Shown one piece after another: positions 36,504-44,923 of a stretch of 61,087 bases of DNA. The stretch comes from Thermodesulfatator autotrophicus (GTDB lineage Bacteria; Desulfobacterota; Thermodesulfobacteria; Thermodesulfobacteriales; Thermodesulfatatoraceae), in NCBI RefSeq assembly GCF_001642325.1, contig NZ_LSFI01000007.1, positions 1 to 61,087 of the forward strand, written 5' to 3'. Numbering within the stretch: the first letter of the stretch is position 1; each line of letters starts with the position of its first letter. The notes beneath the pieces are model-generated. The model was given only the letters and a program-made list of their open reading frames with translations. It made no database searches and was not told the origin of the DNA. Both the position numbers and the translations under genes were made by a program.

Positions 36504-36945
36504 AAAACAGGAAAAAAGCATAGTAACTGAAAAGACAAGACTTTTTATTACTTTCTGGCTGGCTGACTTTCTTTTTGCCCTGCCAGTAGAAGAAGTAGTG
36601 GAGATAAATCGTTCCCTTGATATCACTCCCGTGCCCCAGGCCCCTCCTTATGTAAGTGGTATAATCAATTTGCGGGGCCAGATTCTTACAGCCATTGATT
36701 TGGCTAAAAGAATTGGACTTAAAAGAGAACGCGAAGCCCATCATAATGTGATTGTTGGCCGCGAAGAAGAGCCCTTAAGCCTTTTGGTAGAACAAATTGG
36801 CGACGTACTTGAAATTCCAGTATCTCAGATAGAAGAACCTCCAGAAGTTATAGAAGGGCTTGATACCGATTTTGTAAAAAATGTTTCCAAGCTTCCCGAT
36901 AGACTCTTGGTAATTCTTGACCCGGAAAAACTGTTTAAAGTTTAA
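36484..36945 (+). CDS. cheW: CheW coupling protein
   Basis: This 153-aa CheW-domain protein bridges receptors and CheA. After about 20 residues the two-subdomain beta fold starts (FWLADFLFALPVEEVVEINR, PPYVSGIINLRGQILTAIDL). VIVGREEEPLSLLVEQIGDV and DRLLVILDPEKLF follow, all family typical. AAGGAGG lies just upstream of its ATG. It is the last gene of the operon, and its stop overlaps the convergent HNH gene by 4 bp. Confidence 0.95.
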   Translation: MGLPTPEKQEKSIVTEKTRLFITFWLADFLFALPVEEVVEINRSLDITPVPQAPPYVSGIINLRGQILTAIDLAKRIGLKREREAHHNVIVGREEEPLSLLVEQIGDVLEIPVSQIEEPPEVIEGLDTDFVKNVSKLPDRLLVILDPEKLFKV

Positions 36946-37556
36946 GATTCTATAATTCCGGCGAAATCAAGGAAATGGCGCCAGACTTTTTGTTTTTCTT
37001 TGGGAAAGTCCTCCATAATAAGGCTTTCCCAGCGGGGGGCTTTGGGAGTTGAAAGAAGCTTCATGCCAGCCTCTTCAGGGGTGCGGTTGCCTTTCTTAAT
37101 ATTACATTTACGGCAACAGAGAACCACGTTTTCCCAGGTGGTTTTACCACCTCTAGAGCGAGGAATAATGTGGTCAATGGTGCGGTCTTTCGGGTTTTTA
37201 ACGCTTTTTCCACAATACTGGCAGGTATAGCGGTCTCTCATAATAAGATTAGCTCTTGAAAAGACTACTTCCACTCTTGGTAAACGGTCATAAGAAACCA
37301 GATAAATGGCGTCAGGGGCGAGAAAAGAAAGATTAGGGCTCCTGATAAAACGATGGCCATTTCCGTTCCCAGCATAGAACTGTGAAGCTAAAATCCATTC
37401 TTCCAGGGTATGGGTGGTCCAGTCAGGGGTGATGACTTTGGCTGTTCCTTTTACCAGGTGACAGATAGCCTTTTGTACCGTAGTGATCTGAATAGCTTGA
37501 TAACTACGATTAAGTACCAGAACCTTTTCACTTAAGATGTTTCCGTTGCTCTTCAA
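36942..37556 (-). CDS. HNH endonuclease family protein
   Basis: The 204-aa protein has an N-terminal part (SEKVLVLNRSYQAIQITT) seen in stand-alone bacterial HNH proteins. A C-terminal HNH fold (about 115-175) has zinc cysteines CQYC and CCRKC and the catalytic DHIIPRSRGGKTTWEN. Such single genes are widespread in Desulfobacterota and Aquificota-like genomes and their role is unknown; DNA repair or processing is possible. It converges on cheW. Confidence 0.85.
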   Translation of the reverse strand: MKSNGNILSEKVLVLNRSYQAIQITTVQKAICHLVKGTAKVITPDWTTHTLEEWILASQFYAGNGNGHRFIRSPNLSFLAPDAIYLVSYDRLPRVEVVFSRANLIMRDRYTCQYCGKSVKNPKDRTIDHIIPRSRGGKTTWENVVLCCRKCNIKKGNRTPEEAGMKLLSTPKAPRWESLIMEDFPKEKQKVWRHFLDFAGIIES

Positions 37557-37648
37557 GGAATCACCTTACGTAAGTTTTGCTGATAATCTAACGCAAAAAT
37601 AATCTTTTGTCATTCTACTGCTAAAACGTTCAAAAAATGTAACAATTA

Positions 37649-37677
37649 GGGACAGGCAAAGTTCAGGGAGTTCAGGG
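37649..37677 (+). repeat. GGGACAGGCAAA motif with tandem AGTTCAGGG
   Basis: In the 125-bp gap ahead of trpF, GGGACAGGCAAA (37649-37660) runs into two copies of AGTTCAGGG (37660-37677), the second of which merges with the trpF Shine-Dalgarno. The role is unknown. Confidence 0.6.
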
Positions 37678-37686
37678 AGGTTGGTG

Positions 37687-38307
37687 ATGATACGGGTAAA
37701 AATTTGCGGGATAACCAGGGATAGTGACGCTGAGCTTGCTGTTCAGCTGGGAGCACATGCTATTGGCTTTATTTTTTATCTCAAGAGCCCGCGCTACCTC
37801 CCAATAGAAAAGGCCAGAGAAATTCGTCAAAAATTACCACCTTTTGTTAATGTAGTGGGAGTTTTTGTAGATGAAGACCCGCAAACTATTAAAGAGATTG
37901 CCAAATTGGTAAGCCTTGATTTTATACAGCTTCACGGGAAAGAATCTCCTTGGGTTTGTGAAAAATTTTTTCCCAGAGTAATAAAGGCCTTCAGGATAAA
38001 AGACGAAAAAGACCTTCAAAAAATTCCGGATTATAAAGGGAAGGTATCAGCTATTCTTTTAGACACATACGTTAAGGGGGAGCTAGGGGGAACCGGTCGG
38101 GTTTTTGATTGGCGTCTGGCCATAAAGGCCAAAAAATTTGGAATACCAATAATTCTTGCCGGGGGGCTTAATCCTCATAATGTTGTAAGCGCTGTTAAGA
38201 GTGTTTCCCCTTATGCCATTGACCTCAGTTCAGGGATAGAGATAGCTCCAGGGGTAAAACATCCTTTCCTGCTAAAAGAGTTATTTAAAAACTTAAAAGG
38301 CTTGTAA
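37687..38307 (+). CDS. trpF: Phosphoribosylanthranilate isomerase
   Basis: TrpF converts phosphoribosylanthranilate to CdRP in tryptophan synthesis. The 206-aa TIM barrel has the catalytic cysteine in IRVKICGITRDSDA, IGFIFYLKSPRYL, LLDTYVKGELGGTGRVFDW and a final IDLSSGIEIAPGVKH phosphate site. I chose the ATG at 37687 with GGGAGG six bases before. No other trp gene is next to it. The 5' region carries a GGGACAGGCAA motif with a tandem AGTTCAGGG duplication. Confidence 0.95.
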   Translation: MIRVKICGITRDSDAELAVQLGAHAIGFIFYLKSPRYLPIEKAREIRQKLPPFVNVVGVFVDEDPQTIKEIAKLVSLDFIQLHGKESPWVCEKFFPRVIKAFRIKDEKDLQKIPDYKGKVSAILLDTYVKGELGGTGRVFDWRLAIKAKKFGIPIILAGGLNPHNVVSAVKSVSPYAIDLSSGIEIAPGVKHPFLLKELFKNLKGL

Positions 38308-38413
38308 TCTTTTAGGTGTTTCTTTATTACTGTTTTAGCGTGTAGTTTTATCCTGATAAGGAAGTAAAATTTCTACTGAATCTGTTTAAAAGTAAAGTTT
38401 AAAAGGTGAAAAT

Positions 38414-39307
38414 ATGACCAAGGAAAGCGCTCAAAAGCGTAAACATAAAAAAAGCAAGAAAAAAGGCAAAAATTATCCTGGCAAAAACAATAAAAATAAA
38501 GAGCTACAAATAATAGAACTAATTTTACGGGAAGGTTATGCTGGATTTCATGCGGTAACCCAAGGCCTTGCTATTAAACCGGGGGACTTTGTTTTGGTAG
38601 AATTTCCTGAACAAAAAGAAGTCGCCAAAGTAGTTTCCTTGCCAGTTAGTATTCCAATTTCTCAAGAAGCAATAGATGGTCTCCCCAGGGTTAAGCGCCT
38701 GGCCACTTCCAAGGAAATTGAAAAGTATAGGGAAAATTTGGCCTTTGAGGAAAAGGCCTGGAGTATTTGTGAGCAACTGGCTGAAGAGCAAGGCCTTGAA
38801 ATGAAGCTTGTACGGGTAGAAAGGCTTTTTGACCGGAGTAAAGTCATTTTTTACTATACCGCCGATGGCCGTATTGATTTCAGGCAACTGGTAAAAGACC
38901 TGGTAAGGGCTCTTCGCACAAGAATTGAAATGCGCCAGATAGGCGTCCGCCATGAGGCCGGTATGGTGGGAGGTATTGGTTGCTGTGGGCGCGAAATATG
39001 CTGTGCTACCTTTCTTAAGAAATTTGATCCTGTTTCCATAAAAATTGCCAAAGAACAAAGCCTCCCCCTTGATCCAGTGAAGATCTCAGGTATTTGTGGA
39101 AGACTTCTTTGTTGCCTCCTTTTTGAGCATAATGTTTATGCTGAGCTCTCAGCCAGCCTTCCCAAGATAGGGAAAAAAGTCTCCCTTGAGGAAGTTGAAG
39201 GTAGGGTGGTACGCTACAACATCTTCAGAGAATCAGTTACCATTGAGACAGGCGAAGGCGAAGAGATAGAAATAGCGATAGATAACTTTAAAAAGGAGCT
39301 AGGATAA
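38414..39307 (+). CDS. PSP1/RicT-family protein
   Basis: The 297-aa protein starts with a very lysine-rich tail (residues 1-35). The PSP1 C-terminal domain follows (about 105-190), with IFYYTADGRIDFRQLVKDL and RTRIEMRQIGVRHEAG. Cysteine-rich motifs GCCGREICCATFLKKFDP and GICGRLLCCLLFEH follow. In Bacillus, RicT (YaaT) forms an iron-sulfur complex that guides RNA processing and Spo0A phosphorelay. Here the cysteines suggest the same cluster. Its stop shares one base with the metG start, so they are coupled. Confidence 0.88.
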   Translation: MTKESAQKRKHKKSKKKGKNYPGKNNKNKELQIIELILREGYAGFHAVTQGLAIKPGDFVLVEFPEQKEVAKVVSLPVSIPISQEAIDGLPRVKRLATSKEIEKYRENLAFEEKAWSICEQLAEEQGLEMKLVRVERLFDRSKVIFYYTADGRIDFRQLVKDLVRALRTRIEMRQIGVRHEAGMVGGIGCCGREICCATFLKKFDPVSIKIAKEQSLPLDPVKISGICGRLLCCLLFEHNVYAELSASLPKIGKKVSLEEVEGRVVRYNIFRESVTIETGEGEEIEIAIDNFKKELG

Positions 39308-41208
39308 TGGCTTTTTACATAACGACGCCTATTTACTATGTGAATGCAGAACCTCATCTAGGGCATGCCTACACTACCTTAGTGGCTGACGTGGTTAGCC
39401 GTCTTAAAAGGCTTCTTGGTGAAGAGGTCTTTTTTCTTACTGGAACCGACGAACACGGTGACAAAATCGTTCAGGCGGCTCAAAAACAGGGCCTAAGTCC
39501 TAAAGAGTATGTTGATAGAATAAGCTCTCTTTTTAAAGATGCTTGGAAACTTTTGAATATTTCCTATTCCAGGTTTATTCGCACCACTGACCCTGATCAT
39601 ATAAAGGTGGTTCAATATGTGCTACAAAAAATTTATGATCAGGGAGACATTTACTTCGCCGAATATGAAGGACTTTATTGTTTTGGTTGTGAACGTTTCT
39701 TAACAGAAAAAGAACTGGTTGATGGCCTTTGTCCCGATCACCAGAAACCACCTACACCTTTAAAAGAGGCCAATTACTTTTTTAAGCTTTCCAAATACCA
39801 GGACTGGCTTATTGATTATATCCAGAAAAACCCTGACTTTATTACCCCTGAACGCTACCGCAATGAAATTCTTTCTTTTTTAAAAGAAGACCTGGAAGAC
39901 CTTTGTATCTCTCGCCCTAAAACAAGGCTTACCTGGGGAATTGAGCTTCCTTTTGATAAAAATTTTGTGACCTATGTATGGTTTGATGCTCTAATTAATT
40001 ATCTTTCAGGAATTGGTTATCCAGAAGACCCTCTCTGGCAAAAATACTGGCCGGCCCATCATGTGATAGCCAAAGATATTCTAAAGCCTCATGCGGTTTA
40101 TTGGCCAATTATGCTTAAGGCCATGGGGGTTGAACCTTATCATAGCCTTCATGTTCATGGTTACTGGAATGTTGGCGAAACTAAAATGTCTAAATCTTTA
40201 GGCAATATCGTGCGTCCTAAAGAGTTGGTAGCCAAGTATGGAGTTGATCAGGTTCGCTACTTCTTGATGCGGGAAATGGCCTTTGGCCTTGACGCTAATT
40301 TTAGCGAAGAGGCTTTAAGAACGCGCATTAATGCAGATTTGGCCAATGACCTGGGTAACCTGGTGTTTAGGACCCTTACCATGGTAAAAAAATATTTTGC
40401 TGGAAAAGTCCCTGAGTTTTTTGAGCGAGAAAAGGCTGATCAAGAACTCTGGAATTTGTGTGAAGAAAAAGTTTCGGCCTATCTTTCTTTTATGGAAGGC
40501 TTTCAGTTCCATCGAGCTCTGGCCAGCCTCTGGGAGCTAATTGGAGAAGCCAACCGCTACGTTGATTATCAGGCTCCCTGGGCCTTAATGAAAAAGGGCC
40601 AAAAAGAACGTACGGCCACGGTGATTTATCACTTACTTGAGGTGTTAAGAGTAATAGCCACTGCTCTTTGGCCGGTAATGCCAGAGTCTTGCGAAAAGAT
40701 TTTACAAAAACTTGGCCTTGAGCCTGAAGACTTTCTCAAAAAAGAATATCTTTACCAGTTTGGTATCTTAAATCCAGGAACCGGGATTACCAGAGGTAAG
40801 GCCCTTTTCCCTCGTCTTGAGGAAAAAGAGCCCGAAGAACCAAAAGAGTCAAAAGAACCTGGGAAGGAGGAAAAGGTGTCTCAGGAAGATATGGTATCTT
40901 TTGAGGAGTTCCAAAAGCTTGATTTGCGTATTGCTCAAGTGGTAGAGGCGGAAAGAGTCCCCAACACTGACCGTCTTTTGAAGCTCAAGGTTAAATGCCC
41001 TGAGGAACGCATAGTTATAGCAGGGGTGGCTGAATATTACACTCCAGAAGAACTAACTGGCAAAAAGGTAGTGCTTCTTGCCAATTTAAAGCCGGCTAAG
41101 ATTCGGGGGATATTGTCTCAGGGGATGGTCCTTGCTGCCAAAGATGAAAATGGGCTTACTTTATTGGCTCCAGAAAAGGATATCTCCCCTGGGGCTAAGA
41201 TAAGTTAG
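39307..41208 (+). CDS. metG: Methionyl-tRNA synthetase with C-terminal tRNA-binding domain
   Basis: This 633-aa class I synthetase charges tRNA-Met. The HIGH-like motif is in EPHLGHAYTT (residues 15-24), a zinc knuckle lies at about 125-148 (CFGCERFL, CPDHQ) and KMSKS is in ETKMSKSLGN. The anticodon-binding helices follow. An acidic linker (about 505-525) leads to an EMAP-II/Trbp111 OB domain (FQKLDLRIAQVVEAERVP) that boosts tRNA binding and dimerises the enzyme. Length is normal. Confidence 0.96.
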   Translation: MAFYITTPIYYVNAEPHLGHAYTTLVADVVSRLKRLLGEEVFFLTGTDEHGDKIVQAAQKQGLSPKEYVDRISSLFKDAWKLLNISYSRFIRTTDPDHIKVVQYVLQKIYDQGDIYFAEYEGLYCFGCERFLTEKELVDGLCPDHQKPPTPLKEANYFFKLSKYQDWLIDYIQKNPDFITPERYRNEILSFLKEDLEDLCISRPKTRLTWGIELPFDKNFVTYVWFDALINYLSGIGYPEDPLWQKYWPAHHVIAKDILKPHAVYWPIMLKAMGVEPYHSLHVHGYWNVGETKMSKSLGNIVRPKELVAKYGVDQVRYFLMREMAFGLDANFSEEALRTRINADLANDLGNLVFRTLTMVKKYFAGKVPEFFEREKADQELWNLCEEKVSAYLSFMEGFQFHRALASLWELIGEANRYVDYQAPWALMKKGQKERTATVIYHLLEVLRVIATALWPVMPESCEKILQKLGLEPEDFLKKEYLYQFGILNPGTGITRGKALFPRLEEKEPEEPKESKEPGKEEKVSQEDMVSFEEFQKLDLRIAQVVEAERVPNTDRLLKLKVKCPEERIVIAGVAEYYTPEELTGKKVVLLANLKPAKIRGILSQGMVLAAKDENGLTLLAPEKDISPGAKIS

Positions 41209-41549
41209 CGAAGATAACTTTCAGGGAGGTTATTTAAGGTAAGTTCCTCTATTATTTCCTGAAATCTTTTACGAAATTTTTCTTGTAGTTCTACTATTTC
41301 AAGGCCAGCGTAATATTTTTCTCCGTCTTTCCGCACCCAGACCACCCTGGCCCGTCCTTTTACAGGCGGTTTTGTTTCTAAAGAAAACTTTATTCCCTGG
41401 CCAGGGCTGAGGCTGGTAAAAGTAGATATACGAAAGCCGCCAAGGCTTATGTCTTCAATCTGAGCGTCAAACACTTGGTAGCCGTCTTCCACTACCCAGT
41501 GACAGGGACATTTTAGCGTAAAACGTTCAAAAATTCGTTTGTCTAGCAT
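41205..41549 (-). CDS. PilZ-domain protein
   Basis: This 114-aa single PilZ domain is of the type that binds cyclic di-GMP. The N-terminal basic motif is RFTLKCPCHW (the usual RxxxR is partly replaced) and the second motif is QIEDISLGGFRI (D/NxSxxG). It is the last gene of the minus-strand operon with a glycosyltransferase upstream, which might be its target. Its stop overlaps the metG end by 4 bp. Confidence 0.85.
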   Translation of the reverse strand: MLDKRIFERFTLKCPCHWVVEDGYQVFDAQIEDISLGGFRISTFTSLSPGQGIKFSLETKPPVKGRARVVWVRKDGEKYYAGLEIVELQEKFRKRFQEIIEELTLNNLPESYLR

Positions 41550-41572
41550 GTCTTTATTTTTATCGTCTTAGT

Positions 41573-42442
41573 TTAAGAAGAACTTAAAGCCGAAAAAGGA
41601 GAAAGCCCGGGAAATTTTGTCATTTTTTCAATAATTTTTTCCACTTCACGTGCCTGGTGAAGTTTTCCTCTTTTTAAGGCCCCCTGGCGATATATGTTCC
41701 CCTTGCGTATGGCTTCTTTTATAACCAGAAGCCTCATAGCCGGGGTTAAGAAGGGGGCTTTGTAAATTTTTGCCAGGGCCTTTAACCGAAAATAATCAAG
41801 ACCAGGAGTGGAAGAAAGCTGGTCTTTATGGCCTCCTCTTTTAATTACCAGAGGTTCGTTAATTAAAAATACGGGGTAGCGGGCAAGGAGTCTCAGCCAA
41901 AGCTCATAATCTTCACAAGCCGGAAAGCTTTCGTCAAAAAGGCCTATCTTATCAAAGACTTCGCGCTTTAACATTACCCCTGAAGGGCTTATAAGGCATA
42001 ACTCCAAAGCGCGGTCAAAAAAGTATCCTGAAGGCTTTTTGTGTCTCTGGCGAGGGTTTACCCTCTTTCCGCGCCTGATCCAGATTTCTTCAGTTTGTAC
42101 CGCTACAGCTTCGGGATTTTTTTTAAAGAAAACTATTTGTTTGGCCAGTTTCTCAGGAAGCCAGAGGTCATCACTGTCAAGGAAGGCGATAAAGCTTCCC
42201 TTAGCTAACCTGATACCAGTGTTTCTTGCTGCTGAAACCCCCTGCCTCTTCTGTTTGCGAACATAGCGTATGTGATAGCGCGTAGCCAGATAAGGGGTGT
42301 CATCAGTTGAGCCGTCATCTACTACAATTAGCTCAAAGTTTTTAAAACTTTGAGCCAGAACAGACTCAATGGCTTCTTTTAGAAAAGCTTTGCGATTGTA
42401 AGTGGGAATAATTACTGAAACAAGCGGCCTCATTTGCTTCAT
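41573..42442 (-). CDS. Family 2 glycosyltransferase
   Basis: The 289-aa GT-A fold enzyme begins VSVIIPTYNRKAFLKEAIES and VVDDGSTDDT (nucleotide-sugar binding), with the DxD metal site in IAFLDSDDLWLPEK. A C-terminal EDYELWLRLL motif is typical of polysaccharide or lipid glycosyltransferases. No transmembrane segment is clear. Its ATG overlaps the rlmH stop (ATGA). The acceptor is unknown. Confidence 0.92.
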   Translation of the reverse strand: MKQMRPLVSVIIPTYNRKAFLKEAIESVLAQSFKNFELIVVDDGSTDDTPYLATRYHIRYVRKQKRQGVSAARNTGIRLAKGSFIAFLDSDDLWLPEKLAKQIVFFKKNPEAVAVQTEEIWIRRGKRVNPRQRHKKPSGYFFDRALELCLISPSGVMLKREVFDKIGLFDESFPACEDYELWLRLLARYPVFLINEPLVIKRGGHKDQLSSTPGLDYFRLKALAKIYKAPFLTPAMRLLVIKEAIRKGNIYRQGALKRGKLHQAREVEKIIEKMTKFPGLSPFSALSSS

Positions 42443-42906
42443 TTGTGATAAGGCTCACCAGAAAGAATACTTAAGGCCCGGTAAATCTGTTCGCAAAGGA
42501 CTAAAACAGCGATTTCATGGCCCAGAGTTAATTTAGAAAGAGATAGCTTTAGATGGGCTTTTTCCAGGACTTCCCGGGAATGCCCATAGGCTCCGCCTAT
42601 CAGAAAGTGTATTTCTCGTTCTCTTTCAAGGATATTTCCCAAATGTTTGGCCCATTCTCTGGAGCTAAACTCTTTCCCCCTTTCATCAAGGGCAATGATA
42701 AAGGCCTTTTCTGTTCCCAAAAGCAGGGCTTTGCCTTCGTTTTGTTTGATTAAGTCAGGAACCCTGGCTTTGACTACTTTCCGTTCCTCAAGTGAAAAGT
42801 TTATGTAATTTTTGAGGCGCTTTTCATAGAAGCTAACTCCGTCTTTTATAAAAGAGAATTTAAGCTTTCCTGGTATTACGACTTTTAAAGTGTTTGGCCA
42901 GCGCAT
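42439..42906 (-). CDS. rlmH: 23S rRNA pseudouridine-1915 N3-methyltransferase RlmH
   Basis: This 155-aa SPOUT methyltransferase modifies pseudouridine 1915 in 23S rRNA. The trefoil-knot SAM site is visible in HFLIGGAYGHSREV and KLSLSKLTLGHEIAVLVLCE, with the C-terminal IYRALSILSGEPYHK that is nearly invariant. The start shares a base with the trmO stop. Confidence 0.95.
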   Translation of the reverse strand: MRWPNTLKVVIPGKLKFSFIKDGVSFYEKRLKNYINFSLEERKVVKARVPDLIKQNEGKALLLGTEKAFIIALDERGKEFSSREWAKHLGNILEREREIHFLIGGAYGHSREVLEKAHLKLSLSKLTLGHEIAVLVLCEQIYRALSILSGEPYHK

Positions 42907-43328
42907 CAGGGTTTGTCTTCTTTGTAAGGCTTAATATCCAGAATAGGGGTGCCATCAAGCATATCAAGGCCTTCAACTTCAATTATGTTTTCTCTTACTT
43001 TTAAGACCTTAACCCGGGAGAGCCCGATGGGATTTGGCCTTACCGGAGAACAGGTGCTAAAAACTCCTCGCTTTTCACCTGGCCGATGCGGGGGTTCCTG
43101 AACCATGTGTTTTTCTGGGTCAAATGGCGGGCTTTTATGAAAGGTAAAGATTACCCACAGATAATCGCCTGGCTTTATGTCTTTTAAGCCTAGTTTGTAT
43201 TCTGGCAAAATATGAAGCTTACCCTTTACCTTGGAAATAGTGTAAAAACGCGGCACTTCTTTGGCTTCAGTATGCACCCAGCCAATGGGTTCAAAACAAA
43301 TTTTTTCCTGGGTTTTTTCTTTTTTCAT
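42906..43328 (-). CDS. trmO: tRNA methyltransferase TrmO (TsaA/YaeB family)
   Basis: The 140-aa beta-barrel SAM enzyme methylates t6A37 of tRNA-Thr to m6t6A in E. coli. FEPIGWVHTEAKEVPR, the FSTCSPVRPNPIGLSRVKVL signature and LDMLDGTPILDIKPY are typical. It is shorter than E. coli TrmO because it lacks the C-terminal extension. The ATG overlaps the TGA that ends the upstream selenoprotein candidate. Confidence 0.9.
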   Translation of the reverse strand: MKKEKTQEKICFEPIGWVHTEAKEVPRFYTISKVKGKLHILPEYKLGLKDIKPGDYLWVIFTFHKSPPFDPEKHMVQEPPHRPGEKRGVFSTCSPVRPNPIGLSRVKVLKVRENIIEVEGLDMLDGTPILDIKPYKEDKP

Positions 43329-43648
43329 ACGAAACGTTTTAGCCAGGTTAATACCTGCTCATAGGTTGGAAGGGGTTTTAGACGCCCGTCCGGCGTTCTG
43401 TAAGGCCTTCAGCTCAAAAATGTTTTTCCAGTGGCCTGCGGTTCTAAATCTATTCCATTTACCTTTACTGTTGGAGACCCTAAAAAGCCCAGTTCTTCTG
43501 CCTCTTTTCTATTTTTAATTTCTTGGGTAGATATTTGGGCGTAAAGGCCTAATTCTTTGACGGCTTTTTCTATTAAAGAAACCATTTTAGGCCAGCTTTT
43601 ACATTTAGCGAGATATAAAATTTTTATGTCAATGCCTGAAGAATACAT
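43325..43648 (-). CDS. Thioredoxin-like protein, probable selenoprotein (TGA = Sec80)
   Basis: Read through the TGA at 43409-43411, the frame gives a 107-aa thioredoxin-like protein. Residues 8-16 are IKILYLAKC with a CKSW site (no second cysteine). EELGFLGSPTVKVNGIDLEP is the family core. The C-terminal block reads FLS-TGA-RPYRTPDG, where I recall homologues having SCRLYRTP, so the TGA replaces a conserved cysteine. The read-through frame ends with TGA overlapping the trmO ATG, as expected of an operon. A SECIS-like hairpin follows the TGA and selB is nearby. The ATG at 43648 has AGGGG eight bases upstream. The alternative is a nonsense-mutated gene. Confidence 0.72.
43380..43411 (-). promoter_or_regulatory. 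SECIS-like stem-loop after the in-frame TGA
   Basis: After the TGA come 17 bases and then an apical loop GGACG closed by ACGCC/GGCGT, extended by AG/CT beyond one bulged A. Bacterial SECIS elements are described as a short upper stem with G in the first two loop positions, 16-37 bases from the UGA. This one fits. The bulged U of the E. coli fdhF element is not evident. Confidence 0.6.
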
Positions 43649-44333
43649 TGTTAAAACCCCTGCTTTTGAAGGTCCTCTAGATTTATTACTGCATCTGGTA
43701 CGTAAAAACAAGCTCAATATATTTGACCTTCCCATCTCCCTCATTACCGAACAGTATTTAGCGTATCTTGAAATGATGAAGGCCCTTGATTTAGATATCG
43801 CCGGGGAATATTTAGTTATGGCTGCCACTTTGCTTTATATAAAAAGCCAGATGCTTCTTCCCAGGCCCGAAGAAGATAGCCCCCAAGAAGAAAACATCGA
43901 TGACCCGCGTCAGGAAATCGTAGAGCCGCTTTTAGCTCTTGCCAAATACCAGAAAGCCGCAGAAATCCTCTGGAAAAGACCAATACTCGGAAGAGACGTC
44001 TTTGTGGCTCCTGCTCGGGAAGTGGCTCCCCATGACGAGATCTCTGTTTCTCTTTTTGAACTTCTTTCGGCATTGAAAGAGGTTCTTGGGCGTAAGCCTC
44101 CTGCTCCTTTAGAGGTAAAGCGGGCTAGATATTTAATCCAGGAAAAGATAGCCGAAATAGAGGCCCTGCTCAAAGATTCTCCCAGGATGTATCTTAAAGA
44201 ATTTTTTAAGAAGGCCAAAAGCCGCGAAGAGGCTATTACAGTTTTTTTAGCTCTCCTTGAATTGGCCCAGAGAGGCGCTATCATTCTCGTGCAGGCTGAA
44301 CCCCTGGCTGAGGTGGAAGTGCTTAAAAGATGA
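43626..44333 (+). CDS. scpA: Segregation and condensation protein ScpA
   Basis: ScpA is the kleisin that bridges SMC dimers in chromosome segregation. The protein is about 235 aa. The N-terminal hallmark FEGPLDLLLHLVRKNKLNIF is followed by EYLVMAATLLYIKSQMLLPR. An acidic middle and a C-terminal winged helix (VTVFLALLELAQRGAIILVQ-like) follow. Two ATGs (43626, 43632) are possible, and either way its 5' end overlaps the divergent thioredoxin-like gene by about 20 bp. scpB is not in the window. The next gene overlaps its stop. Confidence 0.92.
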   Translation: MSMPEEYIVKTPAFEGPLDLLLHLVRKNKLNIFDLPISLITEQYLAYLEMMKALDLDIAGEYLVMAATLLYIKSQMLLPRPEEDSPQEENIDDPRQEIVEPLLALAKYQKAAEILWKRPILGRDVFVAPAREVAPHDEISVSLFELLSALKEVLGRKPPAPLEVKRARYLIQEKIAEIEALLKDSPRMYLKEFFKKAKSREEAITVFLALLELAQRGAIILVQAEPLAEVEVLKR

Positions 44334-44866
44334 AGTTTTTACTCCTCGGGATTCTCTCTTTTCTTTTGCCTTTGGCTTTTATAAAGCTTTGTTATGCCAT
44401 AGGAACTATTTCGGTGATAAGGCGTACCAAAGGGGCTCTTTTTGTTTCTACTTCTAAGGCCAAAATAGAAGCTATTCTTGATGAGCTTGAGGGACAGGCA
44501 AACTTTCATCTAGTTGATTTAGGTTGTGGTGATGGTAGGTTTTTAAGGGCTGTTTACCGGCGTTTGGGTGTTGCGGGAGAGGGTTACGAAATAAATCCCT
44601 GGGCTTATTTTTTAGCCCGTCTCAAAAATATTCTGACCGGGATGCCGATAAAAATTTACCGTAAAAATTTTTTTGAGGCAGACCTTTCAAAATATGACGT
44701 CATTTTCTTCTATCTTTTTCCTGACTTATTGCTAGACCTTGCGCCTAAGTTGCGTAAAGAGGCCAAACCTGGAGCCATTTTTATAAGTGCTAATTTCCCT
44801 TTACCAGGCTTTAAACCTTACAAGGTTCTAAAAGTGGAAGATCCCATTTATTTTTATCGGGTTTAG
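44330..44866 (+). CDS. Membrane-anchored SAM methyltransferase
   Basis: The 178-aa protein begins with a hydrophobic helix (residues 3-26). A class I methyltransferase core follows, with LVDLGCGDGRFLRAVYRRLG (motif I) and GEGYEINPWAYFLARLK (acidic loop). YDVIFFYLFPDLL is the post-II region. It is short, and the substrate is unknown. It starts in the scpA stop (ATGA). Confidence 0.8.
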   Translation: MKFLLLGILSFLLPLAFIKLCYAIGTISVIRRTKGALFVSTSKAKIEAILDELEGQANFHLVDLGCGDGRFLRAVYRRLGVAGEGYEINPWAYFLARLKNILTGMPIKIYRKNFFEADLSKYDVIFFYLFPDLLLDLAPKLRKEAKPGAIFISANFPLPGFKPYKVLKVEDPIYFYRV

Positions 44867-44923
44867 GTTGTCCTTTGGCTGAGATTTGCTAACTCTTAAA
44901 AGAATTTTGTGAGGAGGATTGAT

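Noticed and set aside
43409-43828. 139-aa minus-strand protein ending at the TGA
   Set aside because: Its first 60 residues are antisense to scpA. The real gene starts near 43648 and most likely continues past the TGA.
44491-44503. GGGACAGGCAAAC as a repeat copy in the methyltransferase gene
   Set aside because: It is within a normal coding stretch and lacks the adjacent duplication; it may be coincidence.
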